Program-made: the position numbers and the translations under genes | Assembly: GCA_016721465.1 (NCBI GenBank) | Contig: JADKIA010000003.1 | Coordinates: forward strand, 558,001 to 622,000 | DNA: 64,000 bases | Direction: 5' to 3' | From: Ideonella sp. | Lineage (GTDB): Bacteria; Pseudomonadota; Gammaproteobacteria; Burkholderiales; Burkholderiaceae_C | In this document: positions 50,786-59,100 of the stretch, piece after piece | How positions within the stretch are numbered: the first letter of the stretch is position 1 | Layout: the number at the start of each line of letters is the position of its first letter | Notes under the pieces: model-generated | Told to the model about the DNA's origin: nothing | Seen by the model: the letters and a program-made list of their open reading frames with translations, nothing else | Database searches by the model: none

Positions 50786-52321
50786 ATGAACTCGCCGTTC
50801 CCTCCTGTGGCTGTGCGCCCACCCCTCGATCTGCCGCGCCTGGTGATGCGCCGCGCTGCGCTGTTGGCGTGTCTGGTGTTGGGACTGGCCCTGGCATTGG
50901 GGCTGGCGCGCGTCGGGCACGACATCGACGAGGAGGTCGATGCGGCCATGACGCTGGCCAGCCTGATGGCCGGAGTGGGCAAGCTGGGGCAGAGCGACAG
51001 CCAGAGCGCTTTGAAGGAAATGCGGCAATTGCAGGCCCGGCACCCGCTTCGGCATCTGGAGTTGCAGGTACACGACGCCGAAGGCCGCGCATTGCTTGCC
51101 CCAATGCAAGAGGCCGCGGTGCCCTCGTGGCTCGGCTGGATCACGGCTGTTCACCGCAGCTTGGCGGCCACGGCCCATCCGCGGCGCGAGGCCTGGACCG
51201 TTCATCGACCCGATGGCGCGCGCTGGACGATCTCGCTGTCGGCGTCCCCGGAGAGCGAGCGGCAAGAAGCCATGGGCAGCCTGCTCGGCATGCTGGGCAT
51301 GCTGCTGTTTTGCGTGGCCGGCCTGCTGATGGTGATGCGCTGGAATCTGCGCCAGGCGTTCCTGCCACTTGGGCGGCTGCTCGACGCCATCGCGGGCATC
51401 GAGTCCAACCGCACCGAGGCCGTCAAGCGATTGCCGGTCATGCCGATTCGGGAGTTGGAATCCGTGGCGGCTGCGATGCGGCATCTGGCCCGGTCCTTGG
51501 ACGACGCCGAGGCCCGTCGGCGCCGACTCAGCCTGCAGGTGCAGAGCCTGCAGGAGGACGAACGCACTCGGCTGGCGCGCGAACTGCACGACGAATTCGG
51601 CCAACGCCTGACCGCCTTGCGTGTGGACACCGCCTGGCTGCTGCGGCGCCTGGCCGATCGTTCGGACTTGAAGCCCGTGGTGCAGGGCATGGTGGCGCAG
51701 TGCGAGCACGTGCAGCAGGACATCCGAGCGCTGCTGACGCGACTGCAGCCGTTTGCGCGCTTGCGTGCCGACGCCGACACCGGCGAATCCACCGAGAGCC
51801 TGCATCGATTGCTGACCGTGCTGCAGGATCTGATCGCCAGCTGGGCGCCAGGCGACGGGCGTGACGGACGCGCTCTTTGCGAGTTGGCATTGCATTGGCA
51901 ATCCGCGGACGGTCAGACCATGTCCTGGCCCGACGCGTCCGCGCTCGCGCCGCTGCAACTGCCCCGCAGCCTGGCCCTGACGCTGTTTCGCATCAGCCAG
52001 GAAGCCTTGACCAACGTGGCGCGGCACGCCCGGGCCGAGACCGTCCGCCTGTCGTTGACGCTGCAGGGCGACGCGCAACCGGGTGCGCCGGTGCGCATCG
52101 AGTGGTCCGTCTGCGACGACGGCGTCGGCCTGCCTGCGGGCGATGGGTCCTGGCCGCGCGGCAATGGCCTGGCGGGCATTCAGGAGCGCGTCTGGGCGCA
52201 GGGCAGCGACCTCGCCTGCATCGCCGCCCGCTCCGGTGGCACTGGCCCCGGCCTGTGCCTGCGCGCGAGCTTCGACACCCAATGGCAGACCAGGGCCCCC
52301 GCCGACAAGGTGGGTCTGTGA
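50786..52321 (+). CDS. MoxY-like sensor histidine kinase
   Basis: A 511-residue HisKA_3 kinase. Helix near residues 28-45 (LLACLVLGLALALGLARVGH), a periplasmic domain of the LapD/MoxY type (DIDEEVDAAMTLASLMAGVG onward), second helix LLGMLGMLLFCVAGLLMVM, HAMP-like linker, H-box His268 in RLARELHDEFGQRLTALRVD, and ATPase domain ending GNGLAGIQERVW. MoxY controls methanol dehydrogenase in Paracoccus, matching the neighbours. A GTG nine bases upstream is an alternative start. The response regulator overlaps its stop. Confidence 0.88.
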   Translation: MNSPFPPVAVRPPLDLPRLVMRRAALLACLVLGLALALGLARVGHDIDEEVDAAMTLASLMAGVGKLGQSDSQSALKEMRQLQARHPLRHLELQVHDAEGRALLAPMQEAAVPSWLGWITAVHRSLAATAHPRREAWTVHRPDGARWTISLSASPESERQEAMGSLLGMLGMLLFCVAGLLMVMRWNLRQAFLPLGRLLDAIAGIESNRTEAVKRLPVMPIRELESVAAAMRHLARSLDDAEARRRRLSLQVQSLQEDERTRLARELHDEFGQRLTALRVDTAWLLRRLADRSDLKPVVQGMVAQCEHVQQDIRALLTRLQPFARLRADADTGESTESLHRLLTVLQDLIASWAPGDGRDGRALCELALHWQSADGQTMSWPDASALAPLQLPRSLALTLFRISQEALTNVARHARAETVRLSLTLQGDAQPGAPVRIEWSVCDDGVGLPAGDGSWPRGNGLAGIQERVWAQGSDLACIAARSGGTGPGLCLRASFDTQWQTRAPADKVGL

Positions 52322-52977
52322 CGGCCGCGCGTGCGGCGTGGCGGGTGGTGCTGGTGGACGACCATGCCGTGGTGCGTGCCGGCTACCGCCGGCTGCTGGA
52401 AGACGAGCGCGACATGAGCGTCGTTGCCGAACATGGCACGGCGGACCAGGCCTATGCCTGGCTGTGTCAACACACTGCGCCCGGGGCACCGGCCGAGCTG
52501 ATGGTGCTGGACTTGTCGATGCCGGGCCGCAGTGGCCTGGACATGCTGCGACGCGTGGCGCTGCGCTGGCCCACGCTGCGCGTGCTGGTGTTCAGCATGC
52601 ACGACAACCCGGCCATGGTGGCGCAGGCCTTGCGGGCCGGTGCGGCCGGCTATGTCACCAAGGGCAGCGAACCTGAGTTCCTGGTGCAGGCCCTGCGCCG
52701 GGTGGCGTCTGGCGAACAGGCCGTGCTTTCGCCCGACGTCGCGCAGGCGCCCGCGTCGCCAGCGGCCATGCCGCCGCACCTGGCCTTGACGGGACGCGAG
52801 TTCGACGTGCTGCGTGGTCTGGTCGACGGCCTCACGCTGGACGAGATTGCGCAGCGCCTGCGACTGAGTTCCAAGACCATTTCGAACTACCAGACGATCA
52901 TCCGGCAGCGTCTGGGCGTGACCACGGCGGTGGAACTGTTGCGCTACGCGCAGGAGCATCGGCTGTTCGTGGCCTGA
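52318..52977 (+). CDS. NarL-type response regulator, partner of the MoxY-like kinase
   Basis: A 219-residue protein: receiver domain (VVLVDDHAVVRAG; phospho-acceptor Asp65 in VLDLSMPG; Lys in VTKGSE) and a LuxR-type helix-turn-helix (LTGREFDVLRGLVDGLTLDE then IAQRLRLSSKTISNYQTIIR). The GTG start overlaps the kinase stop (GTGA), giving a strict two-gene unit like MoxYX or PedS2/PedR2. The likely targets are the flanking quinoprotein and receptor genes. Confidence 0.92.
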   Translation: MTAARAAWRVVLVDDHAVVRAGYRRLLEDERDMSVVAEHGTADQAYAWLCQHTAPGAPAELMVLDLSMPGRSGLDMLRRVALRWPTLRVLVFSMHDNPAMVAQALRAGAAGYVTKGSEPEFLVQALRRVASGEQAVLSPDVAQAPASPAAMPPHLALTGREFDVLRGLVDGLTLDEIAQRLRLSSKTISNYQTIIRQRLGVTTAVELLRYAQEHRLFVA

Positions 52978-53007
52978 TCGGCAGTCGACAGGCCCGGTGC
53001 CTGGCTC

Positions 53008-53039
53008 TTGAGCAAATGTCGCTTGGCCACTTTGCTCAA
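53008..53039. repeat. 32-base hairpin element, copy 2
   Basis: TTGAGCAAATGTCGCTTGGC followed by CACTTTGCTCAA has 9-base arms TTGAGCAAA/TTTGCTCAA. It is colinear with the reverse complement of the copy at 43829. The differing arm bases are compensated on the other side, which preserves the stem. It stands between the response regulator and the second receptor gene. Confidence 0.7.
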
Positions 53040-53091
53040 CCCCCACGGGGGGCGGACCATGCATGTCGCCGGCCTGTGGGCGCTCTCAAGT

Positions 53092-53106
53092 CGGGAAGAG
53101 TTCCCG
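53092..53106. promoter_or_regulatory. CGGGAA-gag-TTCCCG palindrome upstream of the second receptor
   Basis: A 6-3-6 perfect inverted repeat 69 bases ahead of the receptor GTG. CGGGAA half-sites also occur before both PQQ dehydrogenases (48772, and 58411-58416 on the minus strand). It might be a response-regulator site, but six-base matches are common. Confidence 0.3.
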
Positions 53107-53174
53107 GGTGGTGCGGATCATTTCTTGCGTCCAATGGGGCCAAGACGACGAACGATCCCCATCGAGGAGACCTT

Positions 53175-55682
53175 GTGATTGCTGCCGACTTCCGCCTCTC
53201 GCGACACCGCTTCGCCCTGGCCGCTGCGCACCTGCTGCTGGCCACGGGGCCCGCGCTGGCGCAACCAGCCCCTCAACGTGTCGATGTGGTGGCCACCACG
53301 CCCTTGCCGGGCCTGGACGTGCCCAAGGATCGCGTGCCGGCCAACGTGCAGACAGCCAGCGGGGCCGAGATCGAGCGCAGCCATGCGGCCGACCTCGCCG
53401 CCTACCTCAACCGCCGGCTGGGCAGCGTGCACATCAACGAGGTCCAGAACAACCCCTTCCAGCCTGATCTGAACTTCCGTGGCTTCACCGCCTCGCCATT
53501 GCTGGGCACGGCACAGGGCCTGTCGGTGTACCTGGATGGTGTGCGCTTGAATCAGCCGTTTGGCGATGTCGTGAGCTGGGATCTGATCCCCAAGTCGGCC
53601 ATTGCGTCGATTGCCTTGATGCCAGGGTCCAACCCGCTGTTCGGGCTCAACACGCTGGGCGGCGCCCTGTCGGTGCAGACCAAGGACGGGGCAAAGAACC
53701 CGGGCACCTCGGTGCAGGTGCTGGGCGGCAACCATGGCCGAGTGGCCGCCGAGTTCGAGAGCGGTGGGGTCCAGGCCGGTGGCACCAGCTGGTTCGTCAC
53801 TGGCCAGCGCTTTCATGAACAGGGCTGGCGTGCCGACTCACCCAGCGATGTGGGCCAGCTGTTCGGCAAGTTTGGCTTCAAGGCCGGCGAAGCCAGGCTG
53901 TGGCTGACCGCAGCACTGGCCGACAACGACCTCAACGGCAACGGCCTGCAGGAGCAACGCCTGCTGGCGGCCGACCGTGCCAGCGTCTACAGCAAGCCGG
54001 ACAACACGGGCAATCGATCGCACCTGCTCAACCTGTCGGGCACACAGAGCCTGAGCGACTCGATCTCGCTGTCGGGCAACGTCTACTGGCGTCGCATCCA
54101 GACCGCCACCTACAACGGCGATGTGAACGATGGCTCGCTCGACCAGTCTACCTATCAGCCCAATGCCAACGAGCGCGCGGCATTGACGCGAGCCGGCTAC
54201 ACCGGGTTCCCGACCGCTGGGGAGAATGCCGCCAACACACCGTTCCCGAAATGGCGTTGCATCGGACAGGCCTTGTTGAACGACGAGCCGGCCGAGAAGT
54301 GCAACGGGCTGATCAACCAGTCCCGCACGCACCAGACCAACCAGGGCCTGGCCCTGCAGGTTCACGGTGAGGCCAAGACGCCTGGCCTGGCGCATCAGTG
54401 GGTGGCGGGCGTGGCTTTGGACACCAGCCGCGTGCACTTCACCCAAGGCTCGGAATTGGGCTACCTCACCCCCGATCATGGCGTCGTCGGCGTCGGCGCC
54501 TTTGGCGATGGCGTGACGGGCGGCAACGTGGACGGTGCAGCCTACGACACGCGCGTGGACCTGTCGGCGACCACCCGCACCTGGAGCGCCTATGCCAGCG
54601 ATGTGCTGGCCCTGAATCCGCGCACGCACCTCACCCTGTCGGGTCGATTCAACCGCAGCACGGTTCAAAGCCGTGATGCCATCACGCCAGGTGGTGGGGC
54701 GGGCTCGCTCGATGGCGAACATCGATTCAGTCGCTTCAACCCGGCCATCGGCTTGACCTTTGCCGCGAGCCCCGACCTGACGGCCTATGCAGGACTCAAC
54801 CAGGGCAGCCGCGCGCCATCGGCCGTGGAACTGGGTTGTGCCGACCCGGCCAACCCCTGCAAGTTGCCCAACGCCATGGCCGGAGACCCGCCGCTGCGGC
54901 AAGTGGTCACCACCACCATGGAGGCGGGGCTGCGTGGTGGCCGCGACGGCACCGCCTGGAACCTCGGCGTGTTCCGCGCCAACAACCAGGACGACATCCT
55001 GTTCGTGGCCGACGACGCTGCGGGGTTCGGCTACTTCAAGAACTTCGGCCGAACCCGCCGGCAAGGCATCGAGGCGGGCTGGAGCACGCGCCTCGGCGCA
55101 GCCCAGTGGGGTGTCAACTACACCCGCCTCGACGCCACCTTCCGCAGCAGCGAGTTGCTCGGCGGCGCCGGCAACAGCAGCAACGAGGCGGCCGCCGATG
55201 GTCTGCCCGGGGTCGAAGGCAACATCGAGGTGCATGCCGGGGACCGCCTGCCTCTGGTCCCTCGGCACCTGCTCAAGGTGTTTGCCGAATGGCCGGTGGG
55301 CGAGGCGCTGTCGCTCAGTGCCGACCTGACGGCCGTGGGCGGGGTCTACGCCCGGGGCAACGAGAACAATGCGCATCAGCCCGACGGGAAGTACTACCTC
55401 GGCCCGGGTCGAAGTGCGGGCTACGCGGTGTTCAACCTGGGCGCCGAGTGGCGGGCCGCGCGCGGCCTGACGGCCTTTGCGCAGGTGAACAACCTGCTGG
55501 ACCGCCGCTACAACACGGCCGCACAACTGGGCGCCAGTGCGTTTGATGCCAATGGCCACTTCGTGGCCCGGCCGTTTCCTGCCAATGCCCAGGGGGATCG
55601 GCCCTTGGTGAGCTCCACGTTCTTCGCGCCGGGCGCGCCGCGCTCGTTCTGGATCGGGGTGCGCTACACGCTGGGCCGCTGA
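53175..55682 (+). CDS. TonB-dependent outer-membrane receptor (second)
   Basis: From a GTG at 53175 after GAGGAG, an 835-residue protein: signal peptide (ends GPALAQ), TonB-box-like VDVVATTPL, plug (RVPANVQTASGAEIERSHAA; NFRGFTASPLLGTAQGLSVY; MPGSNPLFGLNTLGGALSVQ) and a long barrel with a C-terminal YTLGR. It is convergent with the cytochrome c/PQQ dehydrogenase unit, so its function probably relates to that system (metal chelate, PQQ or substrate uptake). The ligand is not predictable. The longer frame upstream crosses the hairpin element and is not used. Confidence 0.9.
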   Translation: MIAADFRLSRHRFALAAAHLLLATGPALAQPAPQRVDVVATTPLPGLDVPKDRVPANVQTASGAEIERSHAADLAAYLNRRLGSVHINEVQNNPFQPDLNFRGFTASPLLGTAQGLSVYLDGVRLNQPFGDVVSWDLIPKSAIASIALMPGSNPLFGLNTLGGALSVQTKDGAKNPGTSVQVLGGNHGRVAAEFESGGVQAGGTSWFVTGQRFHEQGWRADSPSDVGQLFGKFGFKAGEARLWLTAALADNDLNGNGLQEQRLLAADRASVYSKPDNTGNRSHLLNLSGTQSLSDSISLSGNVYWRRIQTATYNGDVNDGSLDQSTYQPNANERAALTRAGYTGFPTAGENAANTPFPKWRCIGQALLNDEPAEKCNGLINQSRTHQTNQGLALQVHGEAKTPGLAHQWVAGVALDTSRVHFTQGSELGYLTPDHGVVGVGAFGDGVTGGNVDGAAYDTRVDLSATTRTWSAYASDVLALNPRTHLTLSGRFNRSTVQSRDAITPGGGAGSLDGEHRFSRFNPAIGLTFAASPDLTAYAGLNQGSRAPSAVELGCADPANPCKLPNAMAGDPPLRQVVTTTMEAGLRGGRDGTAWNLGVFRANNQDDILFVADDAAGFGYFKNFGRTRRQGIEAGWSTRLGAAQWGVNYTRLDATFRSSELLGGAGNSSNEAAADGLPGVEGNIEVHAGDRLPLVPRHLLKVFAEWPVGEALSLSADLTAVGGVYARGNENNAHQPDGKYYLGPGRSAGYAVFNLGAEWRAARGLTAFAQVNNLLDRRYNTAAQLGASAFDANGHFVARPFPANAQGDRPLVSSTFFAPGAPRSFWIGVRYTLGR

Positions 55683-55850
55683 GATCCGCGCTGCGGCGCC
55701 GCCGCGGCCGCGCAAGGAACTGTTGGCACTGGCTGTGTCGGTGCAACGTGCGGGGGAGAGCGGCGCGCGAGACCGGCGTGGCAATTGGGCCAGGGTTTTC
55801 GACGTCTCGTTCGAGGGCGCAAACAGCGCGCGCTATCGGCCCGCGGCTGG

Positions 55851-56432
55851 CTACAGGCCCGCCAGGTAGTGCGCGAGGTTCTCAATGTCGGTATCGCTCA
55901 AGGTGTTCGCCACGCTGGTCATGTTGCCGGCATCGTTGGTCCGCCGGCGACTCTTGAAATCCTTCAACTGCTTGAGGATGTAGTCGTAGGACTGGCCCGC
56001 CACCCGAGGGATCTCGTTCTGGCCCAGAAAGCCCCCCAGATGGCACATCGTGCACAGGGTTTCGTCGGCCTTGGCCTTGCCCAACCTGGCCTTGTCCGGA
56101 TCGGCCTGAAACTTCAGGTCCTGGTGCTTCTGGCCTGCAAAATACGCGGCCAGTTCACGCATCTCGTCGCGGCTCAGGTCCTTGACCATGGTCGACATCA
56201 GCGGATCGCTGCGTCGTCCCTCCTGAAAGTCGCGCAGCTGCAGATACATGTATCTCGAAGTCTGACCCGCGAGCGAGGGCACCTGGGGCAGCGCCGAATT
56301 GCCTTGTGGCCCATGGCAGGTGGTGCAAGTCACGGCCTTGGCGGGTGGCTCGGATGGCTGAGCTTGGGCCGCCGCATGCGCACATGAAAAGGCGGCCACC
56401 AGGGCCGCCGCCGAACGGAAAGTGAATTGCAT
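55851..56432 (-). CDS. Periplasmic diheme cytochrome c (c4-like)
   Basis: A 193-residue exported protein with two CxxCH heme sites, CTTCH near residue 37 and CTMCH near residue 131, and Met-containing axial-ligand segments (DPLMSTMVKDLS; NDAGNMTSVANTLS). The two halves are homologous, as in cytochrome c4. Encoded 26 bases after the PQQ dehydrogenase, it is the probable electron acceptor for that enzyme. The start ATG is at 56432, just before a hydrophobic leader. Confidence 0.9.
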   Translation of the reverse strand: MQFTFRSAAALVAAFSCAHAAAQAQPSEPPAKAVTCTTCHGPQGNSALPQVPSLAGQTSRYMYLQLRDFQEGRRSDPLMSTMVKDLSRDEMRELAAYFAGQKHQDLKFQADPDKARLGKAKADETLCTMCHLGGFLGQNEIPRVAGQSYDYILKQLKDFKSRRRTNDAGNMTSVANTLSDTDIENLAHYLAGL

Positions 56433-56458
56433 CGTTGCCGGGATGATCGAGTGGCCGG

Positions 56459-58192
56459 TCAGGGCAGCGCGAAGACGATCACTGAATTGCCGCGCTTGAA
56501 GTCCAGTTGCGTGTTGCCACCGGCGGCCACGGCCACGTACTGCTTGCCACCCACCGTGTAGGACACGGCCGGCGCATTCACGCCCGCGCCGCACTGGTAT
56601 TCCCACAGCTTCTTGCCGGTCTTGGCGTCGAAGGCGCGGAACAGGCCATTGCCTTCGCCGTTGAACACCAGGTCGCCTGCCGTGGCCAGCACGCCGCCAA
56701 TCAGCGGCTGCTCGGTGTCGAACTTCCAGGCCACCTTGCCGGTGTCCAGGTTCACGGCGGACAAGCGACCCCACTGCTTCTCGCTCGGAATGGTCTTGAA
56801 TGCGCCGCCCAGCCACAGCTTGCCGCCGGGGTACTTGCTCTCCTCCACGTGGTAGGTCATGGGTTGGTGCAGGTTGGCCGCGTACACCAGACGGTGCTTG
56901 GGGTTGATGGCCATCGGGCTCCATTCCACGCCGCCGTTCGCGCCGGGCAGCATGCGTGCGCCGTCCTTGGTCGGCAGCACCCACATGTTCTCCTGCGGCA
57001 CCATGGCTTCGCTGAAGCGGATCAACTCACCCGTGGCTCGGTCGTGCACATACACATGGCCGGTCTTGCCGCCATGGATGGCGACCTTGCGCATCTTGCC
57101 GTCCTTGCCGGCGGCCTCGGTGAGGATCACCGGCGACACCGCATCCAGGTCCCACACGTCGTGGGCGACGTATTGGTAGTGCCACTTGTAGGCGCCGGAG
57201 TTCAGATCAACGGCGACGATGGAATCCGTGTACAGGTTGTCGCCCGGCCGCTCCTTGCCGTAGAGGTCGGGACTGGGGTTGCCGACCACGAAGAACGCGG
57301 TGTTGCTCTCCAGGTCGACCGCAGGCGCCATCCACACGCCGCCGCCCAAGGTCTTGTAGAAATCCCCACCCTGCTTGGCCAGTTGTGCTTTCTCGCCCGC
57401 GATGTCGCGCAGCATGTTGCGGTTGGTGGCGTCGTTGACGGCCCAAACGCCCTCGTGGCCCTTCTCGGGGATGGTGTGGAAGGTCCAGAGCAGCTTGCCG
57501 TCGTTGGCGTCATAGGCCTTGACGAAGCCGCGGATGCCGTACTCGCCACCATTGGTGCCGATCAGGATCTTGCCGTTCACGGCCACCGGGGCCATGGTTT
57601 CCGAATAGCCTTCTTCCGGATCGGCGATCTGGGTGGACCACAGCAGCTTGCCGGTCTTGGCATCCAGCGAAACCAGCTTCGCATCCAGCGTGCCCATGTA
57701 GACGCGGTCGTTCAGGATCGCCACGCCACGGTTGTTGGGCCCGCAGCAGTAGGTGGTGACCGGCCCCATCTTGTGCTTGTAGTGCCAGAACTCCTTGCCC
57801 GTGGTGGCATCCAGCGCATACACGTGGTTGTACGAGGTGGTGATGTACATGATGCCGTCGATCACGATCGGCGCCGTCTCCATCGACTCCAGCACTTCGG
57901 TCTGGAACTGGAACGCCGGGCGCAGCTTGCCCACGTTCTTGGTGTTGATCTGCGCGGCGGGGTAGTACCGCGTCTGCGCATAGTTCATGTTCGAGTGCAG
58001 GAAGTTGGCGCTGTCGGCGCTGGCAGCGTTCAACTTGCCTTGCGGCACCGCGATCGCCTTGGGCACGGCAGAGCCGGTGGCCGTGGCCCCGCCCTGGATC
58101 TCGGACTGCGCCAGCGTGCCAGCGCTGGCCAGGGACAGCAGCGATGCGGCGGCGACAAGGCGCACCACTGACGGGACGTATGGATGGGTCAT
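56459..58192 (-). CDS. Second PQQ-dependent alcohol dehydrogenase, lanthanide-type
   Basis: A 577-residue periplasmic quinoprotein with a signal peptide ending near GTLAQ, docking motifs such as DATTGKEFWHY and DAKTGKLLWST, and the disulfide Cys149-Cys150 (YCCGPNNRG). Catalytic Asp348 is followed by Asp350 (VWDLDAVSP), again the lanthanide-type D-x-D. It has no heme of its own and is followed by the diheme cytochrome c gene. It is only moderately similar to the enzyme at 48903, so the two are not a recent duplication. Confidence 0.9.
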   Translation of the reverse strand: MTHPYVPSVVRLVAAASLLSLASAGTLAQSEIQGGATATGSAVPKAIAVPQGKLNAASADSANFLHSNMNYAQTRYYPAAQINTKNVGKLRPAFQFQTEVLESMETAPIVIDGIMYITTSYNHVYALDATTGKEFWHYKHKMGPVTTYCCGPNNRGVAILNDRVYMGTLDAKLVSLDAKTGKLLWSTQIADPEEGYSETMAPVAVNGKILIGTNGGEYGIRGFVKAYDANDGKLLWTFHTIPEKGHEGVWAVNDATNRNMLRDIAGEKAQLAKQGGDFYKTLGGGVWMAPAVDLESNTAFFVVGNPSPDLYGKERPGDNLYTDSIVAVDLNSGAYKWHYQYVAHDVWDLDAVSPVILTEAAGKDGKMRKVAIHGGKTGHVYVHDRATGELIRFSEAMVPQENMWVLPTKDGARMLPGANGGVEWSPMAINPKHRLVYAANLHQPMTYHVEESKYPGGKLWLGGAFKTIPSEKQWGRLSAVNLDTGKVAWKFDTEQPLIGGVLATAGDLVFNGEGNGLFRAFDAKTGKKLWEYQCGAGVNAPAVSYTVGGKQYVAVAAGGNTQLDFKRGNSVIVFALP

Positions 58193-58431
58193 TGCGTGTT
58201 CTCCTCAAACTCAGCAATCGATGAACCAATGCATGGGATGCCCAGTGCCTGGTTGCCGTTGTCAAACTGATTCTTTTGAGTGATGCGGGATGCATTGCAG
58301 CCCTTGGCCGACCCCGCCCGCACGGTGCGTTCCAACTCGCCGCGCGTGGCGCAGAATATCGGCAATTTGATCTGGCGCAAACAACTTTCGATGCGGCGCC
58401 GCAGCAACTGTTCAGATTCCCGGAGAACCTC

Positions 58432-59088
58432 ATGGCGCGGTTTTGGATCGGCTTCATCGTCGTTGTGACAGGCGCTTTCAACACCGGGGCCGCATGGGCC
58501 CAGGCCGCGAGCAATCCAAGCCTCAACGCTCAACTGCTGGTGGCCGCGCGGCAGGCCGATCTTGCCGCGGTCAAGCGCGCCCTGGGCCTGGGAGCGTCGC
58601 CCGACGCGCGCAACCGGCTGGGCAAGACGGTGCTGATGCTGGCGGCCGAGAAGGGCAACGTGCCGATGGCCACCGCCATGATCCAGGCGGGCGCCGACGT
58701 GAACCTCGCCTCGGTGGAACGCGTGACGCCATTGATGGCCGCATCGTTCGGTGGGCATGCCGAGATCGTCCAGCGACTGCTGGAACATGGGGCCCGAGCC
58801 AACGCGCTGGACCGCATGCACAAGCCCGCCATCGTCTATGCATCAGGGCAGGGCCATGCGGCCATCGTGGCGCAGTTGCTGGATCGCGGCGTGCCGGTGA
58901 ACGCGGCCTATGAGAACCAACTCACCGCACTGATGTGGGCAGCGGGGCAAGGACAAGCCGACGTGGTGCGCCTGCTGATGGCGCGTGGCGCCGATGCAGC
59001 GCTGCGGGACGACCGGGGCCTGCGTGCTGCGGACATGGCCGCGCAGGCGGGCCACGCCGCGGTCGCGGCCTTGCTGCAGGCGCCCTGA
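58432..59088 (+). CDS. Exported ankyrin-repeat protein
   Basis: A 218-residue protein with a signal peptide (WIGFIVVVTGAFNTGAAWAQ) and five ankyrin repeats (e.g. LGKTVLMLAAEKGNVPMATA; ERVTPLMAASFGGHAEIVQR; NQLTALMWAAGQGQADVVRL). Periplasmic ankyrin proteins bind partners, for example near catalase or electron-transfer enzymes. It diverges from the PQQ dehydrogenase over a 239-base gap, and GGAGAACCTC precedes the ATG. The role is unknown. Confidence 0.85.
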   Translation: MARFWIGFIVVVTGAFNTGAAWAQAASNPSLNAQLLVAARQADLAAVKRALGLGASPDARNRLGKTVLMLAAEKGNVPMATAMIQAGADVNLASVERVTPLMAASFGGHAEIVQRLLEHGARANALDRMHKPAIVYASGQGHAAIVAQLLDRGVPVNAAYENQLTALMWAAGQGQADVVRLLMARGADAALRDDRGLRAADMAAQAGHAAVAALLQAP

Positions 59089-59100
59089 GCGGCTCGATCG

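Noticed and set aside
56507..58171. 554-codon plus-strand open frame opposite the second PQQ dehydrogenase
   Set aside because: Low-complexity valine/histidine/glycine translation; the minus-strand frame carries all quinoprotein motifs.
58193..58431. Sigma-54 promoter for the second PQQ dehydrogenase
   Set aside because: The best minus-strand candidate has wrong GG-GC spacing. A TTGACA exists but without a convincing -10.
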